A stretch of DNA of 64,000 nucleotides, taken from NCBI RefSeq assembly GCF_026340095.1, contig NZ_JAPEPO010000001.1, positions 3,068,501 to 3,132,500 on the forward strand, read 5' to 3'. Of the stretch, positions 8,341 to 17,015 are shown piece after piece. A model generated the notes under the pieces. That model saw nothing but the letters and a program-made list of their open reading frames with translations. It had not been told where the DNA came from and did not search any database. Within the stretch, counting starts at the first letter, position 1; every line of letters starts with the position of its first letter. Both the position numbers and the translations under genes were made by a program. Source of the stretch: Streptomyces sp. NBC_01446 (GTDB taxonomy: Bacteria; Actinomycetota; Actinomycetes; Streptomycetales; Streptomycetaceae).

Positions 8341-8366
8341 AGCGCCGCCGCTCCCCCGGCGGCGCT
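8341..8366 (+). terminator. Terminator after the chitinase gene
   Basis: Perfect 10-bp stem AGCGCCGCCG / CGGCGGCGCT with a 6-base loop, 60 bases after the stop. There is no U-tract, as usual in Streptomyces. The remaining bases up to 8573 hold no recognisable gene. Confidence 0.7.
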
Positions 8367-8573
8367 GCCGTGCATCCCGAATTCAGTCGACGCCACCCAC
8401 ATTCCATGGCGCATCCCCTTCGAGCTTCCGTACTGGCACCAGGCCGGTGAGCAACCTTGGATTCCGCCTCGCTCTGAACTCACTGGTGGGGCGGCGGGCG
8501 AGGACTTCGGTCGTTCCGGCAGAATCGCGTCACGCCCGCGCGCCGTGCAGGCGCGCAAGGGCGGGGGTTGGTC

Positions 8574-9125
8574 ATGAAGAAGACTGTCGGCGGGGTCGTG
8601 TTGGGTGCCGTCATTGTCGGGGCCGGGGTGTGGGGTGTTCTCGGGCCGAGCGGCGGTCGGGAGGCCCGGGCCGCATCGCCGGCCGCCTTCAAGCTGTGGG
8701 CCGGGGCCGCCCATGCCGCCGTCACACGTGAGGGCGGGACCGCCACCTTCAATCAGCGCAACGGCAACGGAGTCTCGGGCGCTCACCAGCTCGGCCTGCG
8801 CAAGGGCGGCCACGCCACCATCCGCATCCGCGATCTCGACCAGTCCCCCGAGAAGGCCGCGATGCTTGAGGGCCGTACGTATTCACTGACCTTCGCCTGC
8901 GCCGGTTCGGGCAAGTTCACCGTCCACGCCGTCGGCGCGAAGGCCATCCGGCGGGACATGTACTGCACGCCGGTCAAGAAGGTCGAGACCGTCACCCTCA
9001 ATCATCTTGAAGGCAGTCGCAAAGGCGGACACCGGTGGGACGGGCGCATGGACCTGACCATCACCACCCACGGCGTGCAGGGCGTCCTCTCCTGGCACGC
9101 CGCCCAGATGTTCATCCCGAGCTGA
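8574..9125 (+). CDS. Small secreted protein of unknown function
   Basis: 183-aa exported protein. The ATG at 8574 (MKKTVGGVVLGAVIVGAGVW) is preferred over an in-frame TTG two codons earlier. Residues 4-24 are hydrophobic and an Ala-rich site REARAA near 29-34 could be a signal peptidase site. The mature part has two cysteines (in LTFACAG and DMYCTP) about 30 residues apart, which may form a disulfide, and beta-strand-like alternation. No known family recognised. Confidence 0.7.
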   Translation: MKKTVGGVVLGAVIVGAGVWGVLGPSGGREARAASPAAFKLWAGAAHAAVTREGGTATFNQRNGNGVSGAHQLGLRKGGHATIRIRDLDQSPEKAAMLEGRTYSLTFACAGSGKFTVHAVGAKAIRRDMYCTPVKKVETVTLNHLEGSRKGGHRWDGRMDLTITTHGVQGVLSWHAAQMFIPS

Positions 9126-9172
9126 CGCCGCCACACGCGCGACCGTGCTCCCTCACCACGCGGGCGCACCCG

Positions 9173-9631
9173 TCAGCCAAAGAGGTCCCGGGCCCGGCGG
9201 GCGACCTCCTCCGGGGTCAGGTCCTCCAGGTGCGTGAGGAAGACCCAGACGTGCCCGAAGGGGTCCCGCAGTATGGCCGTGCGGTCACCGTGGAACTGGT
9301 TGGCCGGCGGCTGCAGCAGCTCCGCACCGGCCGCCACGGCCCGCTCCGCGAGCGCATCGACATCATCGACGAAAACGTGCAGCCCCACGGTGGTTCCGCC
9401 GGTGGCGGTCGGCGCGCGGAACACCGGCCCCTCGGCGTCACCCAGCATGATCGTCGACCCTGCGACGCCGACCTCGGCGTGCACGACCCGACCGCCCGGG
9501 CCGTCGATACGGAACAGCTCTACCGCTCCGAACGCCTCGGCGTAGAAGTCGATCGCGGCAGCAGCGCCGTCAATCATGATGTGGGCGACCACGGCGTTGC
9601 GGTAGGTCTCGGGAACGGGGTTCGTGGGCAT
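9173..9631 (-). CDS. VOC (glyoxalase/bleomycin-resistance fold) family protein, PhnB-like
   Basis: 152-aa protein of the vicinal oxygen chelate superfamily. It has two beta-alpha-beta-beta-beta modules: AVVAHIMIDGAAAAIDFYAE at about 12-31 with AEVGVAGSTIMLGDAEG, then VGLHVFVDDVDALAERAVAA and a last module reading RTAILRDPFGHVWVFLTHLE. The overall pattern is that of the PhnB/YdcJ-like group often annotated as glyoxalase or bleomycin resistance protein. Substrate unknown. Single gene, convergent with the preceding secreted protein. Confidence 0.85.
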   Translation of the reverse strand: MPTNPVPETYRNAVVAHIMIDGAAAAIDFYAEAFGAVELFRIDGPGGRVVHAEVGVAGSTIMLGDAEGPVFRAPTATGGTTVGLHVFVDDVDALAERAVAAGAELLQPPANQFHGDRTAILRDPFGHVWVFLTHLEDLTPEEVARRARDLFG

Positions 9632-9696
9632 GGGAACTGCCTCCTCGGTCGGCTTCTGCGATCACCATGAACGTAGAAGCTGAACCTTGCTTGAGG

Positions 9697-10188
9697 TCAA
9701 GAGCCCGCATCGCCGTACGCCGACGCCGTGCTCGTGCGCGGCAGCGTCGCCCACATGCGCGTACCGCCTCCCGGCTCGCGGGCCGGGCCGTAACCCCAGT
9801 CGCCTCCGCACGTGCGCGTGACACAGGCCAGCAGACGCAGCGCCGCCCGGCGCCGGGCCTCGCAGGCCGCGACGACCCGGGCGTTCGTGTGGCGTGGGTG
9901 GCTGTCGTACGTGATCAGGCGCAGCGCGTCCTCGCGGTAGCGCAGCGATACGTAGATCTCGGGCGAGGCCGTGAATTGGCAGGCCGCGGCGGTCAGTTCG
10001 GCGATCGCCTGGAGCGCCGCGTCCAGGATGTCGCGCAATCCGTGCGCGCCGAGCAACGTCCGGGTCGTTGCGCGCGCCATCGCGGGTGACGTGAGCGTGG
10101 AGGGGAGGGTGAGGCTGTACGTGAGGTTCTCGGGCGTGGGGGCCGTGCGGTCCGCGTGCGCGGAGCAGGCGGAAAGGGTGACCGGCAT
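9697..10188 (-). CDS. ATP-binding regulatory protein (HATPase_c_2, RsbW-like), whiJ-set partner
   Basis: 163 aa from the ATG at 10188, preceded by AAGGGAG at good spacing. The C-terminal half carries a GHKL-type ATPase pattern in degenerate form: AIAELTAAACQF where the N box ELVTNAVRH is normal, and a G2-like WGYGPAREPGGGTRMWATLP at the end. Proteins like this accompany XRE/DUF5753 regulators and small DUF397 proteins in Streptomyces development-associated gene sets. Here it is divergent from such a regulator (10445). The missing N-box Asn suggests weak or no kinase activity. Confidence 0.75.
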   Translation of the reverse strand: MPVTLSACSAHADRTAPTPENLTYSLTLPSTLTSPAMARATTRTLLGAHGLRDILDAALQAIAELTAAACQFTASPEIYVSLRYREDALRLITYDSHPRHTNARVVAACEARRRAALRLLACVTRTCGGDWGYGPAREPGGGTRMWATLPRTSTASAYGDAGS

Positions 10189-10343
10189 GGCGAACTCCCT
10201 TGTGGGGTGGAGTGGGCAACAGTCGGTGGCTCGTCTCCCTGACGCGAACCCGACCCTTCCAGGGAGGAAGCGTGCGGGCAGGCTCGCGCGATGCACTGCC
10301 AACTGCCGTGTGTAGCTTTTGCGTTACTCAACGTAGAGCATTC

Positions 10344-10360
10344 GGGGCCTAATTAGCCCC
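10344..10360. promoter_or_regulatory. AT-cored inverted repeat in the divergent regulatory gap
   Basis: GGGGCCTAATTAGCCCC is a near-perfect palindrome (GGGG arms around CTAATTAG with one extra C) in the 256-base gap between the ATP-binding gene and the XRE regulator. It could be an operator for the regulator; inference only. Confidence 0.4.
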
Positions 10361-10444
10361 CCGACTGTGAAACTTGCGCCCGATCGTGGCTCGGTCGCAC
10401 AGGCACGCGGCAGACTGCTCGCGTGGGCCCACGAAAGGATCGGC

Positions 10445-11296
10445 ATGGCAGCAAGGACGTCTCCCACCGAGCGCCAGAAGCGTCTCGGGACCGAAGTGCG
10501 ACGGATGCGCACGTCAGCCGATGTCTCCGCCGAGTACGCAGCCGGGCTGCTTGGGGTCGACCGCGGGAAGATCTCCCACATCGAGTCCGGTGTCCGGGCC
10601 ATCAGCCCCGAGCGGGTACGAACCCTCGCCTGCAACTGCGATTGCCGCAACGAGGGTTACGTTGACGCGCTGGCGCAGATGGCCCAGCCGGGCCAGCGCG
10701 GATGGTGGGATCGATACCGGGGTTCCCTGCCTCAAGGTCTCTTGGACATCGCCGAGTTGGAGGCGCACGCCGTGCGCATGCGGGCCGCCTACTCCATGCA
10801 CATCCCGGGGCTGCTCCAGACTTCCGACCACGCACTCGCGGTGTTCCGTGTCGTGATTCCGCAGTTGCCCCAGCACGAGGTCGCTCTGCGTCTCGCGCAC
10901 CGCGTGGAGCGACAGCAGGTCCTGGAAGGTGACGACCCGACCCCGTTCACTGCCATCGTGCACGAGGCAGCGCTCCGCATGCAGTTCGGTGGCCGGGAGA
11001 CTGCCCGCGCCCAGCTCGACCATCTCGTCCAGCGCGCCGGTCAGGAGAACATCACCGTGCGGGTCATTCCGTTCGAGGCAGGCGCCTTCCCCGGCGCCGG
11101 ACAGACCGTCCTCTACGCGGAGGGGCCCGTGCCCCAGCTCGACACCGTTCAGGTCGACACCACCCACGGCCCGGACTTCCTGCACGCCGAGGGGCAACTG
11201 GGGAAGTACAGGGCCCACTTGGACTGGATGGAGAACATCGCCCTGGCGCCCGACGCCTCGCGCGACTTCATCCGCAAAATCGCAGACAACCTTTGA
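10445..11296 (+). CDS. XRE-family regulator with DUF5753 (whiJ-like)
   Basis: 283 aa from the ATG at 10445, preceded by AAAGGA. Residues 8-70 form an XRE helix-turn-helix (LGTEVRRMRTSADVSAEYAA then GVDRGKISHIESGVRAISPE). Residues about 90-270 match DUF5753 with its usual markers: WWDRYRG, YSMHIPGLLQTSDHALAVFR, FTAIVHEAALRMQFGG and ITVRVIPFEAGAFPGAGQ. Such proteins regulate development and antibiotic onset in Streptomyces, antagonised by small acidic partners. Two copies of such a partner follow directly. Confidence 0.92.
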   Translation: MAARTSPTERQKRLGTEVRRMRTSADVSAEYAAGLLGVDRGKISHIESGVRAISPERVRTLACNCDCRNEGYVDALAQMAQPGQRGWWDRYRGSLPQGLLDIAELEAHAVRMRAAYSMHIPGLLQTSDHALAVFRVVIPQLPQHEVALRLAHRVERQQVLEGDDPTPFTAIVHEAALRMQFGGRETARAQLDHLVQRAGQENITVRVIPFEAGAFPGAGQTVLYAEGPVPQLDTVQVDTTHGPDFLHAEGQLGKYRAHLDWMENIALAPDASRDFIRKIADNL

Positions 11297-11307
11297 GGGG
11301 ACACCGC

Positions 11308-11499
11308 ATGTCCGAGATCACCTGGGAAGACCCCTTCTGCGGCGAGGGGAACTCCTGCTTCCGCCTAGGTACCGACCCCGACGGCAACGCCTACATCACC
11401 GTCGCCGGGGACGAAGAAACGTATCTCACCGACTCCCGCGAAGCGCTCCGCGCGATGATCCTGGACATCAAGGCCGGCAAGGCGGACCACCTCCTCTGA
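11308..11499 (+). CDS. Small acidic DUF397-like protein, first tandem copy
   Basis: 63-aa acidic protein starting at ATG 11308 behind GAGGGG, 11 bases after the XRE regulator stop, so probably co-transcribed. The sequence pattern (ITWEDPFCGEGNSCFRLGTD, then ITVAGDEETYLTDSREALRA) resembles a diverged DUF397: Cys in the centre, an RDS-like TDSREAL, and a hydrophobic C-terminal helix. In whiJ-type sets the DUF397 partner modulates the XRE protein. About 90 percent identical to the next gene. Confidence 0.8.
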   Translation: MSEITWEDPFCGEGNSCFRLGTDPDGNAYITVAGDEETYLTDSREALRAMILDIKAGKADHLL

Positions 11500-11595
11500 T
11501 AGACCGGCGGCGATTGGAGCATTTGGGCCACCCCTCCCCCCGCCACCGAGGCAGTCCACTGGCCGAAATCCTCCAATCACCCGAGGAGAATCCAC

Positions 11596-11787
11596 GTGCC
11601 GACCATCACCTGGGACGACCCCTTCTGCGGCGAGGGCGCGAACTGCTTCCGCCTAGGCACCGACCCCGACGGCAACGCCTACATCACCGTCGCCGGAGCC
11701 GAAGAAACGTATCTCACCGACTCCCGCGAAGCGCTCCGCGCGCTCATCCTCGGCATCAAGGCCGGCGAAGCCGATCACCTGCTCTGA
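11596..11787 (+). CDS. Small acidic DUF397-like protein, second tandem copy
   Basis: 63-aa paralogue of the preceding gene, starting with GTG at 11596 behind GAGGAG. It differs at about seven positions (PT for SE, D for E, A for N or S, L for M). Its last 13 bases overlap the 3' end of the convergent membrane-protein gene on the other strand. The 96-base spacer between the copies is not a copy of the region upstream of the first gene, so each has its own ribosome binding site. Confidence 0.8.
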   Translation: MPTITWDDPFCGEGANCFRLGTDPDGNAYITVAGAEETYLTDSREALRALILGIKAGEADHLL

Positions 11788-12470
11788 TCCGGCTCCGTCA
11801 CTCGCAACGTGGCGCCCGCGTCCGCGTGGCGGCCCGCCCGTACCGCGCCCGCCGCGCACACGGACGTCGCCGCCAGCAGCGTCCATTCCAGGGTCCCCAT
11901 CCAGCCCGGGACCAGGTCATACGTCGTGCCGTCCGCGTAGACGCACGTCGTCTGCGCGGGGAACGGTGTGCGGTGGACCGACTGTGCCCGTTCGTAGATG
12001 CCCGTGGTGAACGCCGAGCACGTCTGGAGTGGGTCGCTCTTCGGGGAGCCCGTGGTGAAGAACGCGAGAGCGTAGACCGCGGCCAGTGCGGCGGCGCCGG
12101 TGATCGCCAGCTTGCTCAGGCGGGGCGCCGCCTTCGCGCCGCGGATGCCGGTGAGTTCCAGGGCGAGCGCGCCCAGGCCGGACACGGTCAGCACCACGAA
12201 CGCCGCCCAGAAGATCCAGACGAGTGCGCCCGCGCTGGAGAGGGTCGTGCCGTCCTCGTACACGCAGCTCACGTCGGGCGGGAAGCTGCTCTCCTCCAGG
12301 CGGAAACTGCCACCCGGGCCGATCATTCCCTGGGCGCACCGCTCGTCCTGCTCGGAGATCCCGGTGACGAGCCAGGACACCATCCACACGACGAACGTGG
12401 CCCCGAGGGCAGCCCCGAAGACTCCCCACAACCGGTCGGCGTCACGCTGCGATGCACGTATGTTCGGCAT
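11775..12470 (-). CDS. Four-helix membrane protein of unknown function
   Basis: 231-aa integral membrane protein with hydrophobic segments at about residues 15-37, 82-108, 120-140 and 190-212. The two external loops between helices 1-2 and 3-4 each contain a CVYxDGTT motif (CVYEDGTT and CVYADGTT) and a second Cys (ERCAQG, LQTCSA), so the protein looks like an internal duplication of a two-helix unit with a disulfide-bonded loop. No known family recognised. Its stop overlaps the convergent small gene by 13 bases. Confidence 0.7.
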   Translation of the reverse strand: MPNIRASQRDADRLWGVFGAALGATFVVWMVSWLVTGISEQDERCAQGMIGPGGSFRLEESSFPPDVSCVYEDGTTLSSAGALVWIFWAAFVVLTVSGLGALALELTGIRGAKAAPRLSKLAITGAAALAAVYALAFFTTGSPKSDPLQTCSAFTTGIYERAQSVHRTPFPAQTTCVYADGTTYDLVPGWMGTLEWTLLAATSVCAAGAVRAGRHADAGATLRVTEPDQSR

Positions 12471-12503
12471 GACGCGGGAGCCTAGCCCGCGCCCGGAGAG
12501 AAC

Positions 12504-13856
12504 TCAGAAGAAGTCCGCCCAAGGCTGGTCCCGGATTTGTTGGGCGCACAGGACTACGAAGAGCAGGCCCGCCACCGTCAGCATTCCGTTGCTCAGCCAG
12601 CTGTTGCGCCATTCTCGGGGCGTGCGGGAGGAGTTGAGGAGCCAGATCAGGGTCAGGGCCAGGAAGGGCATGAAGGCTGCGCCCAGTACGCCGTAGAGGA
12701 TGATCAGGCGGAATGGCTGCCCCTGGAAGAGGAGGACGATCGGGGGGAAGGTGAGCCAGAGAAGGTAGGCGCGGAACGGCCACCCCTTCTCGCGTCGGCC
12801 CGTCGCCACGTCCTCCCCCGTCACCGCCACCCGGTCCGCGCGGACGCGTGTGCGGCGGTAGCGCTCCACGAAGTCCGCGAACATCAGGCTCACCCCGTGC
12901 CACACGCCGATCAGGGACGTGAACGACGTGGCGAAGAAGCCGACGAGGAAGAGCTTGGCCGTCGCGGTGCCGTATTGGGTCTGCAGGATCGCCGTCAGGT
13001 CGATCAGGCCCTTGTCGCCCGCCGCGATGGACGTGTGTGAGGCGTGGAGGAGTTCCGCTCCTACGAACAGCATCGCCACTACGAAGATGCCCGTCGTGAT
13101 GTACGCGACCCGGTTGTCCAGGCGCATGACCTTCATCCAGCCCGCGTTCGTCCAGCCCTTCGCGTTGACCCAATAGCCGTACGCCGCGAGCGTGATGGTG
13201 CCGCCGACGCCGCCGATCAGGCCCAGCGTGTTGAGGACCGAGTCCTTCTCGTCGGGCAGGACCGGGAGCAGGCCCGCGAAGGCGTCGCCGAGGTGCGGTG
13301 TCACCCGGATCGCCAGGTAGACCGTCACGACGAACATGACGCCCACCAGGACCGTCATGACCTTCTCGAACACCGCGTACTTGTTGAACCAGACGAAGAC
13401 CAGGCCGACCAGACCGCAGATGATCGCCCACGGCTTGATCGACCACGCGGCGGGGAACAGGTCGGGGAACAGCGCCTGGAGCGGGAGCGCGCTCGACGAC
13501 ATCGCCGCCGCGCCGTACACGAAGCCCCAGACGACGACGTAGACCACGAAGAAGTACGTCGTCCAGCGGCCGAGGCTCGCCCAGCCGTCGAACAGGGTGC
13601 GGCCCGTCGACAGGTGCCAGCGGCCCGCCGCCTCCGCCAGGCTGATCTTGACCAGGCAGCCGATCACCGCCGCCCACAGCAGGGTGTAGCCGAAGTTGCT
13701 GCCCGCGATCAGGGTGGCGACCAGGTCGCCGGCGCCGACGCCCGTCGCGGCGACGACTATTCCCGGGCCGATGTACTTCCAACTCGACTTGCGGGGCTGT
13801 GTGTTGAGATGCGCGGTGCCGGTACCCGTTCCTGTGTTGCCCGTGGTGTCCGCCAT
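12504..13856 (-). CDS. Nramp-related transporter lacking the canonical metal motifs
   Basis: 450-aa membrane protein with about 11 helices. Its first helix (GPGIVVAATGVGAGDLVATL at residues 30-49, then IAGSNFGYTLLW) aligns with Nramp metal transporters, where the position of GAGD is normally DPGN. In helix 6 the MPH metal motif is also missing (IGGVGGTITLAAYGYWVNAK). This identifies an Nramp relative whose substrate is unlikely to be bound as in MntH; Mg-type or other relatives are possible. It stands alone, followed after 33 bases by the 3' side of the membrane protein gene. ATG at 13856. Confidence 0.8.
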   Translation of the reverse strand: MADTTGNTGTGTGTAHLNTQPRKSSWKYIGPGIVVAATGVGAGDLVATLIAGSNFGYTLLWAAVIGCLVKISLAEAAGRWHLSTGRTLFDGWASLGRWTTYFFVVYVVVWGFVYGAAAMSSSALPLQALFPDLFPAAWSIKPWAIICGLVGLVFVWFNKYAVFEKVMTVLVGVMFVVTVYLAIRVTPHLGDAFAGLLPVLPDEKDSVLNTLGLIGGVGGTITLAAYGYWVNAKGWTNAGWMKVMRLDNRVAYITTGIFVVAMLFVGAELLHASHTSIAAGDKGLIDLTAILQTQYGTATAKLFLVGFFATSFTSLIGVWHGVSLMFADFVERYRRTRVRADRVAVTGEDVATGRREKGWPFRAYLLWLTFPPIVLLFQGQPFRLIILYGVLGAAFMPFLALTLIWLLNSSRTPREWRNSWLSNGMLTVAGLLFVVLCAQQIRDQPWADFF

Positions 13857-13916
13857 ACCGTCAAGGAAGCGTAAAGCGCGGCAGGGGGCAAGGGGGCTTG
13901 CCGGAACTTGTGCCGG

Positions 13917-14444
13917 TCAGTCCTCGAAGTACGCGTCCAGGACCCTGTCGAGCTCGTCCGCCCACTCCTGGGCGCGCGCCTTGTTCGGTGCCTCCACGTC
14001 GTTCGGGTACCAGCGGCTGTCCGGGGTGTGGACCGTGACGGTGAGGCGGCGCCGGGAGGTGCCGACCTCGACCGCGCCGATCTCGTCCCAGTGGAACTCG
14101 GCTTCCTGGTCGTCGAGTTGGAGGCGTACGCCGGTCGCGTCCGCGGTGATCGAGCCGCGGCGGTCGGAGGCGGTGAAGTCCGGGCCCGCCGTGTCGGCGG
14201 ACGGTGCGTCGGCCGGGGCGTCGGCCACGTCCTCGGCGGGCTCCGGTTCCGGCTCCGGTTCCGGCTCCGCGTCCAGCTCCTCCGCCGGTTCCGACGGTTC
14301 CGTCGGGTCCGTCTTCTCCAGGGACAGAGCCTTCTCCTCCGTCTCCGGGGCCTGGCGCGGGGGCGTGAGGCCGGGGACGGAGGCCGGGTCGGCTCCGGCG
14401 GCGTCTACGGGCGTGACCTTCTGAGTGTCTATGCGCTGCTCCAC
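13917..14444 (-). CDS. Hypothetical acidic protein with C-terminal PH-like domain
   Basis: 175 aa. Residues 1-90 are disordered and strongly acidic with a Glu-Pro run (EPEPEPEPEP) and repeated PAD units. Residues 95-175 are a compact beta-rich domain (SITADATGVRLQLDDQEAEF, WDEIGAVEVG, RRRLTVTVHT) ending in a helix, which has the look of a small PH-like domain. No function known. Single leftward gene. Confidence 0.65.
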   Translation of the reverse strand: MEQRIDTQKVTPVDAAGADPASVPGLTPPRQAPETEEKALSLEKTDPTEPSEPAEELDAEPEPEPEPEPAEDVADAPADAPSADTAGPDFTASDRRGSITADATGVRLQLDDQEAEFHWDEIGAVEVGTSRRRLTVTVHTPDSRWYPNDVEAPNKARAQEWADELDRVLDAYFED

Positions 14445-14483
14445 GGAGCGAAGTATGGCGGACGAGCCTGTGGGACGGGACCC

Positions 14484-14930
14484 TCAGCCCTGCGGAAGAT
14501 CCGTGCGCCGCCGCACCGGGGAGAGGTGGACCGGCAGGAAGGCCAGGGCGAGGCACGCGCCGCCCGCCCAGAGTGCCGTGCGGAGCGACGTCAGTTCCGT
14601 GAGGACGCCGGAGAGGGCCGAGCCGATCGCGAGCGCCCCCATGAACATGAAGCGGAAAGTGGCGTTCATGCGGCCGAGCAGGCTGTCTTCGGTCATGCGC
14701 TGGCGCAGGCTCACACCGAGGACGTCGAGGGCGCCGATCTGGCCGGGGCTCGCGTGGAGTTCGGTGACGGCGAGGAGCGGTACGGCGACGTAGCTGACGT
14801 TCGTGCCGATCTGACTCAGCACGCTCGCGCCGAACAGGGAGCGGAAGGCGGGGGTCCGCCAGAGGCTCGGGGAATCGCCGGTCCGGGTGAGCCCATCCGC
14901 CGCCGCCTGGCGTCTGCCGGTCGTCTTCAC
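14484..14930 (-). pseudogene. Internally deleted MFS transporter
   Basis: About 148 codons from the GTG at 14930. The N-terminal part (SLWRTPAFRSLFGASVLSQI and on to IGALDVLGV) matches the first helices of a roughly 420-aa MFS exporter. It is joined in frame to the end of the central loop and last helices (SLRQRMTEDSLLGRMNATFR, then LTELTSLRTALWAGGACLAL). Helices 3 to about 10 are absent, so the product cannot be a working 12-helix carrier. The frame is intact, which points to one in-frame deletion. A longer start at 15038 is possible but adds non-conserved sequence. Confidence 0.75.
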
Positions 14931-14997
14931 TGCGCGCCGCCCCCTGTGTGCCGGTGAGTTCGGCGACAACAGTGCCCAAGCGAAGCACGGAGAACAA

Positions 14998-15396
14998 ATG
15001 GATAGTCGACTGGTATTGATGGCGGCCATGAACCTCACCGCCCCGTCCCGCCGTCGCTACGGCCTTCTTGTCGGCGCCGTCGCGCTGACCGTCGCGTCGG
15101 CCGCGCTGCTTGCCGCTCATGTGTCCTTCGACGGGGACACGTTCCAGCACTGCAGGTACCTGGGGCCCTCGGCGCGGATGTACGTGACCGCGTGGGCGGG
15201 GCCCCTCTGCAGTGTGGCCGCGCTGGTGACGTGTGCGGGCGGGGTCCGGCGGCGTGGGCGTGCGTGGCCGGTCATGGTGTGCGCGGTTCTCGGCCTGTTG
15301 CTGCTGTGCGTTCAGGTCGTGGCGCTCTACTGGGTGTACGCGCCTGACCCCACGGGGGGTTACGACTGTTCCGGGCTCGCGGGCCTCAAGCGGTGA
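14998..15396 (+). CDS. Small three-helix membrane protein
   Basis: 132 aa from ATG 14998 (GGAGA upstream); ATG 15028 is an alternative start. Three hydrophobic helices: YGLLVGAVALTVASAALLAA, then TAWAGPLCSVAALVTCAGG, then WPVMVCAVLGLLLLCVQVVA. Two external cysteines flank the helices (FQHCRYLG, GGYDCSGL). No family recognised. It diverges from the deleted MFS gene. Confidence 0.65.
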   Translation: MDSRLVLMAAMNLTAPSRRRYGLLVGAVALTVASAALLAAHVSFDGDTFQHCRYLGPSARMYVTAWAGPLCSVAALVTCAGGVRRRGRAWPVMVCAVLGLLLLCVQVVALYWVYAPDPTGGYDCSGLAGLKR

Positions 15397-15488
15397 GGCG
15401 CCGGGCGGCGGAGGAATGCTCCGCCGCCCGGCGCCTCAGCAGTCGGTGCGCGGCCCGCGTCTTGGACGAAGGCAACACAGCCCCCGTC

Positions 15489-16970
15489 CTAGACGAAGAG
15501 GCTGATCACCGCCGCCACCGCGAAGCCCGCCACCGAGAGGACCGACTCCAGGACCGTCCAGGTCTTGAGGGTGTCGCGTTCCGAGATGCCGAAGTACTTC
15601 GCGACCATCCAGAAGCCGCCGTCGTTGACGTGCGAGGCGAAGATGGAGCCCGCCGAGATGGCCATGATGACCAGGGCCGTGAACGGCTGGGAGTAGTGGC
15701 CCGCCTCGATGAGGGGCCAGACGATGCCGGCCGTCGTGACGATCGCGACCGTGGCCGAGCCCTGGGCGACGCGCAGGACCAGGGAGATCAGGTAGGCGAG
15801 GACGAGGACGGGCAGGCCCACGTTGTTGAACGTGTCGGAGAGGGCCTGGGCGACGCCGCTGCCCTTGAGGACCGCGCCGAAGATGCCGCCCGCGCCGACC
15901 ACCAGGAGGATGTTGCCGACCGGCTTCAGGGACGCCGTGGACACCGTCTCCAGGGACTTGCGGGACCAGCCGCGGCGGATGCCGAGCAGGTAGTAGGCAA
16001 GGAGCAGGGCGATCGTCAGGGCGACGAAGGGGTGGCCGAAGAACTCGATGACCGAGCGGACCGTGGAGGGGTCGAGGGCGATCGAGGAGAACGTGGCCAG
16101 GAGGATCAGGACGAGCGGGGTGCCGATGATCGTGAAGACGGTGCCGAGCGGAACGGGCTTCTCGGTCGGCTTCACGCCGGCCTTGCGCTGCTCCTCGACG
16201 AGCGCGGCCTTGGCCTCGTCGGCGGCCTCGACCATGTCCTGCGGGACGGGCACGAAGATGCGCTTGCCGATCCACGCGGACCAGACCCAGGCGGCGAGCA
16301 CGGCGGGGACACCGCAGATGATGCCCATGAGGATGACCCAGCCGAGCTGGACGTGGAGCAGTCCGGCGGCGGCGACGGGGCCGGGGTGCGGCGGCAGGAA
16401 CGCGTGGGTCATCGACAGGCCGGCGAGCAGCGGCATGGCGTAGACGACGATCGACTTGCCGCCGCGCTTGGCGGCCGCGTAGACGATCGGCGCGAGGACG
16501 AAGATGCCGACGTCGAAGAAGACCGGGATGCCGAAGATGAGGCCGGTCAGGCCCATGGCGAGGGGGGCGCGCTTCTCGCCGAAGAGGTTCAGGAGGCGGG
16601 ACGCCAACACCTCGGCGCCGCCGGAGACTTCGAGCACCGCGCCGAGCATGGTGCCGAGTCCGATGATGATCGCCACATGGCCGAGGGTGCCGCCCATGCC
16701 GGACTCGATGAGGGAGACGGCGTCGGATTTCTGGACGGTGCCGAAGAGTTCGGTGACGGAGAGGCCGGCCGCGAGGCCGACGGCTATGGAGACCGTCAGG
16801 AGGGCCAGGAAGGGCTGGAGCCTGACCTTGATGATCAGGAAGAGCAGAAGGGCGATGCCGAGCGCGGCGCAGGTGAGCAGACCGGCGGTGCCGCCGATGA
16901 TCGTCAGGAGACCGCCGGTATGAGGTGGCGCGGGGGCGGGGGCGGTCGCGGCGAGAGGCAGGAGGGACAT
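15489..16970 (-). CDS. gntP: GntP-family gluconate-type permease
   Basis: 493-aa secondary transporter of the gluconate:H+ symporter family, with about 12-14 helices. Typical GntP stretches are visible: GMGGTLGHVAIIIGLGTMLG, FDVGIFVLAPIVYAAAKRGG, SMTHAFLPPHPGPVAAAGLL, and SHVNDGGFWMVAKYFGISER near the C-terminus. Family members carry gluconate, idonate, fructuronate, D-serine and related hydroxy or amino acids. It lies downstream of the kinase-IclR-ridA operon, separated from ridA by a strong hairpin. Context suggests a sugar-acid or amino-sugar-acid substrate. Confidence 0.92.
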   Translation of the reverse strand: MSLLPLAATAPAPAPPHTGGLLTIIGGTAGLLTCAALGIALLLFLIIKVRLQPFLALLTVSIAVGLAAGLSVTELFGTVQKSDAVSLIESGMGGTLGHVAIIIGLGTMLGAVLEVSGGAEVLASRLLNLFGEKRAPLAMGLTGLIFGIPVFFDVGIFVLAPIVYAAAKRGGKSIVVYAMPLLAGLSMTHAFLPPHPGPVAAAGLLHVQLGWVILMGIICGVPAVLAAWVWSAWIGKRIFVPVPQDMVEAADEAKAALVEEQRKAGVKPTEKPVPLGTVFTIIGTPLVLILLATFSSIALDPSTVRSVIEFFGHPFVALTIALLLAYYLLGIRRGWSRKSLETVSTASLKPVGNILLVVGAGGIFGAVLKGSGVAQALSDTFNNVGLPVLVLAYLISLVLRVAQGSATVAIVTTAGIVWPLIEAGHYSQPFTALVIMAISAGSIFASHVNDGGFWMVAKYFGISERDTLKTWTVLESVLSVAGFAVAAVISLFV

Positions 16971-17015
16971 GAGGGGGGACCTCGTAATTCCATGCGGCTT
17001 TCAGGGCAGGGGGGA

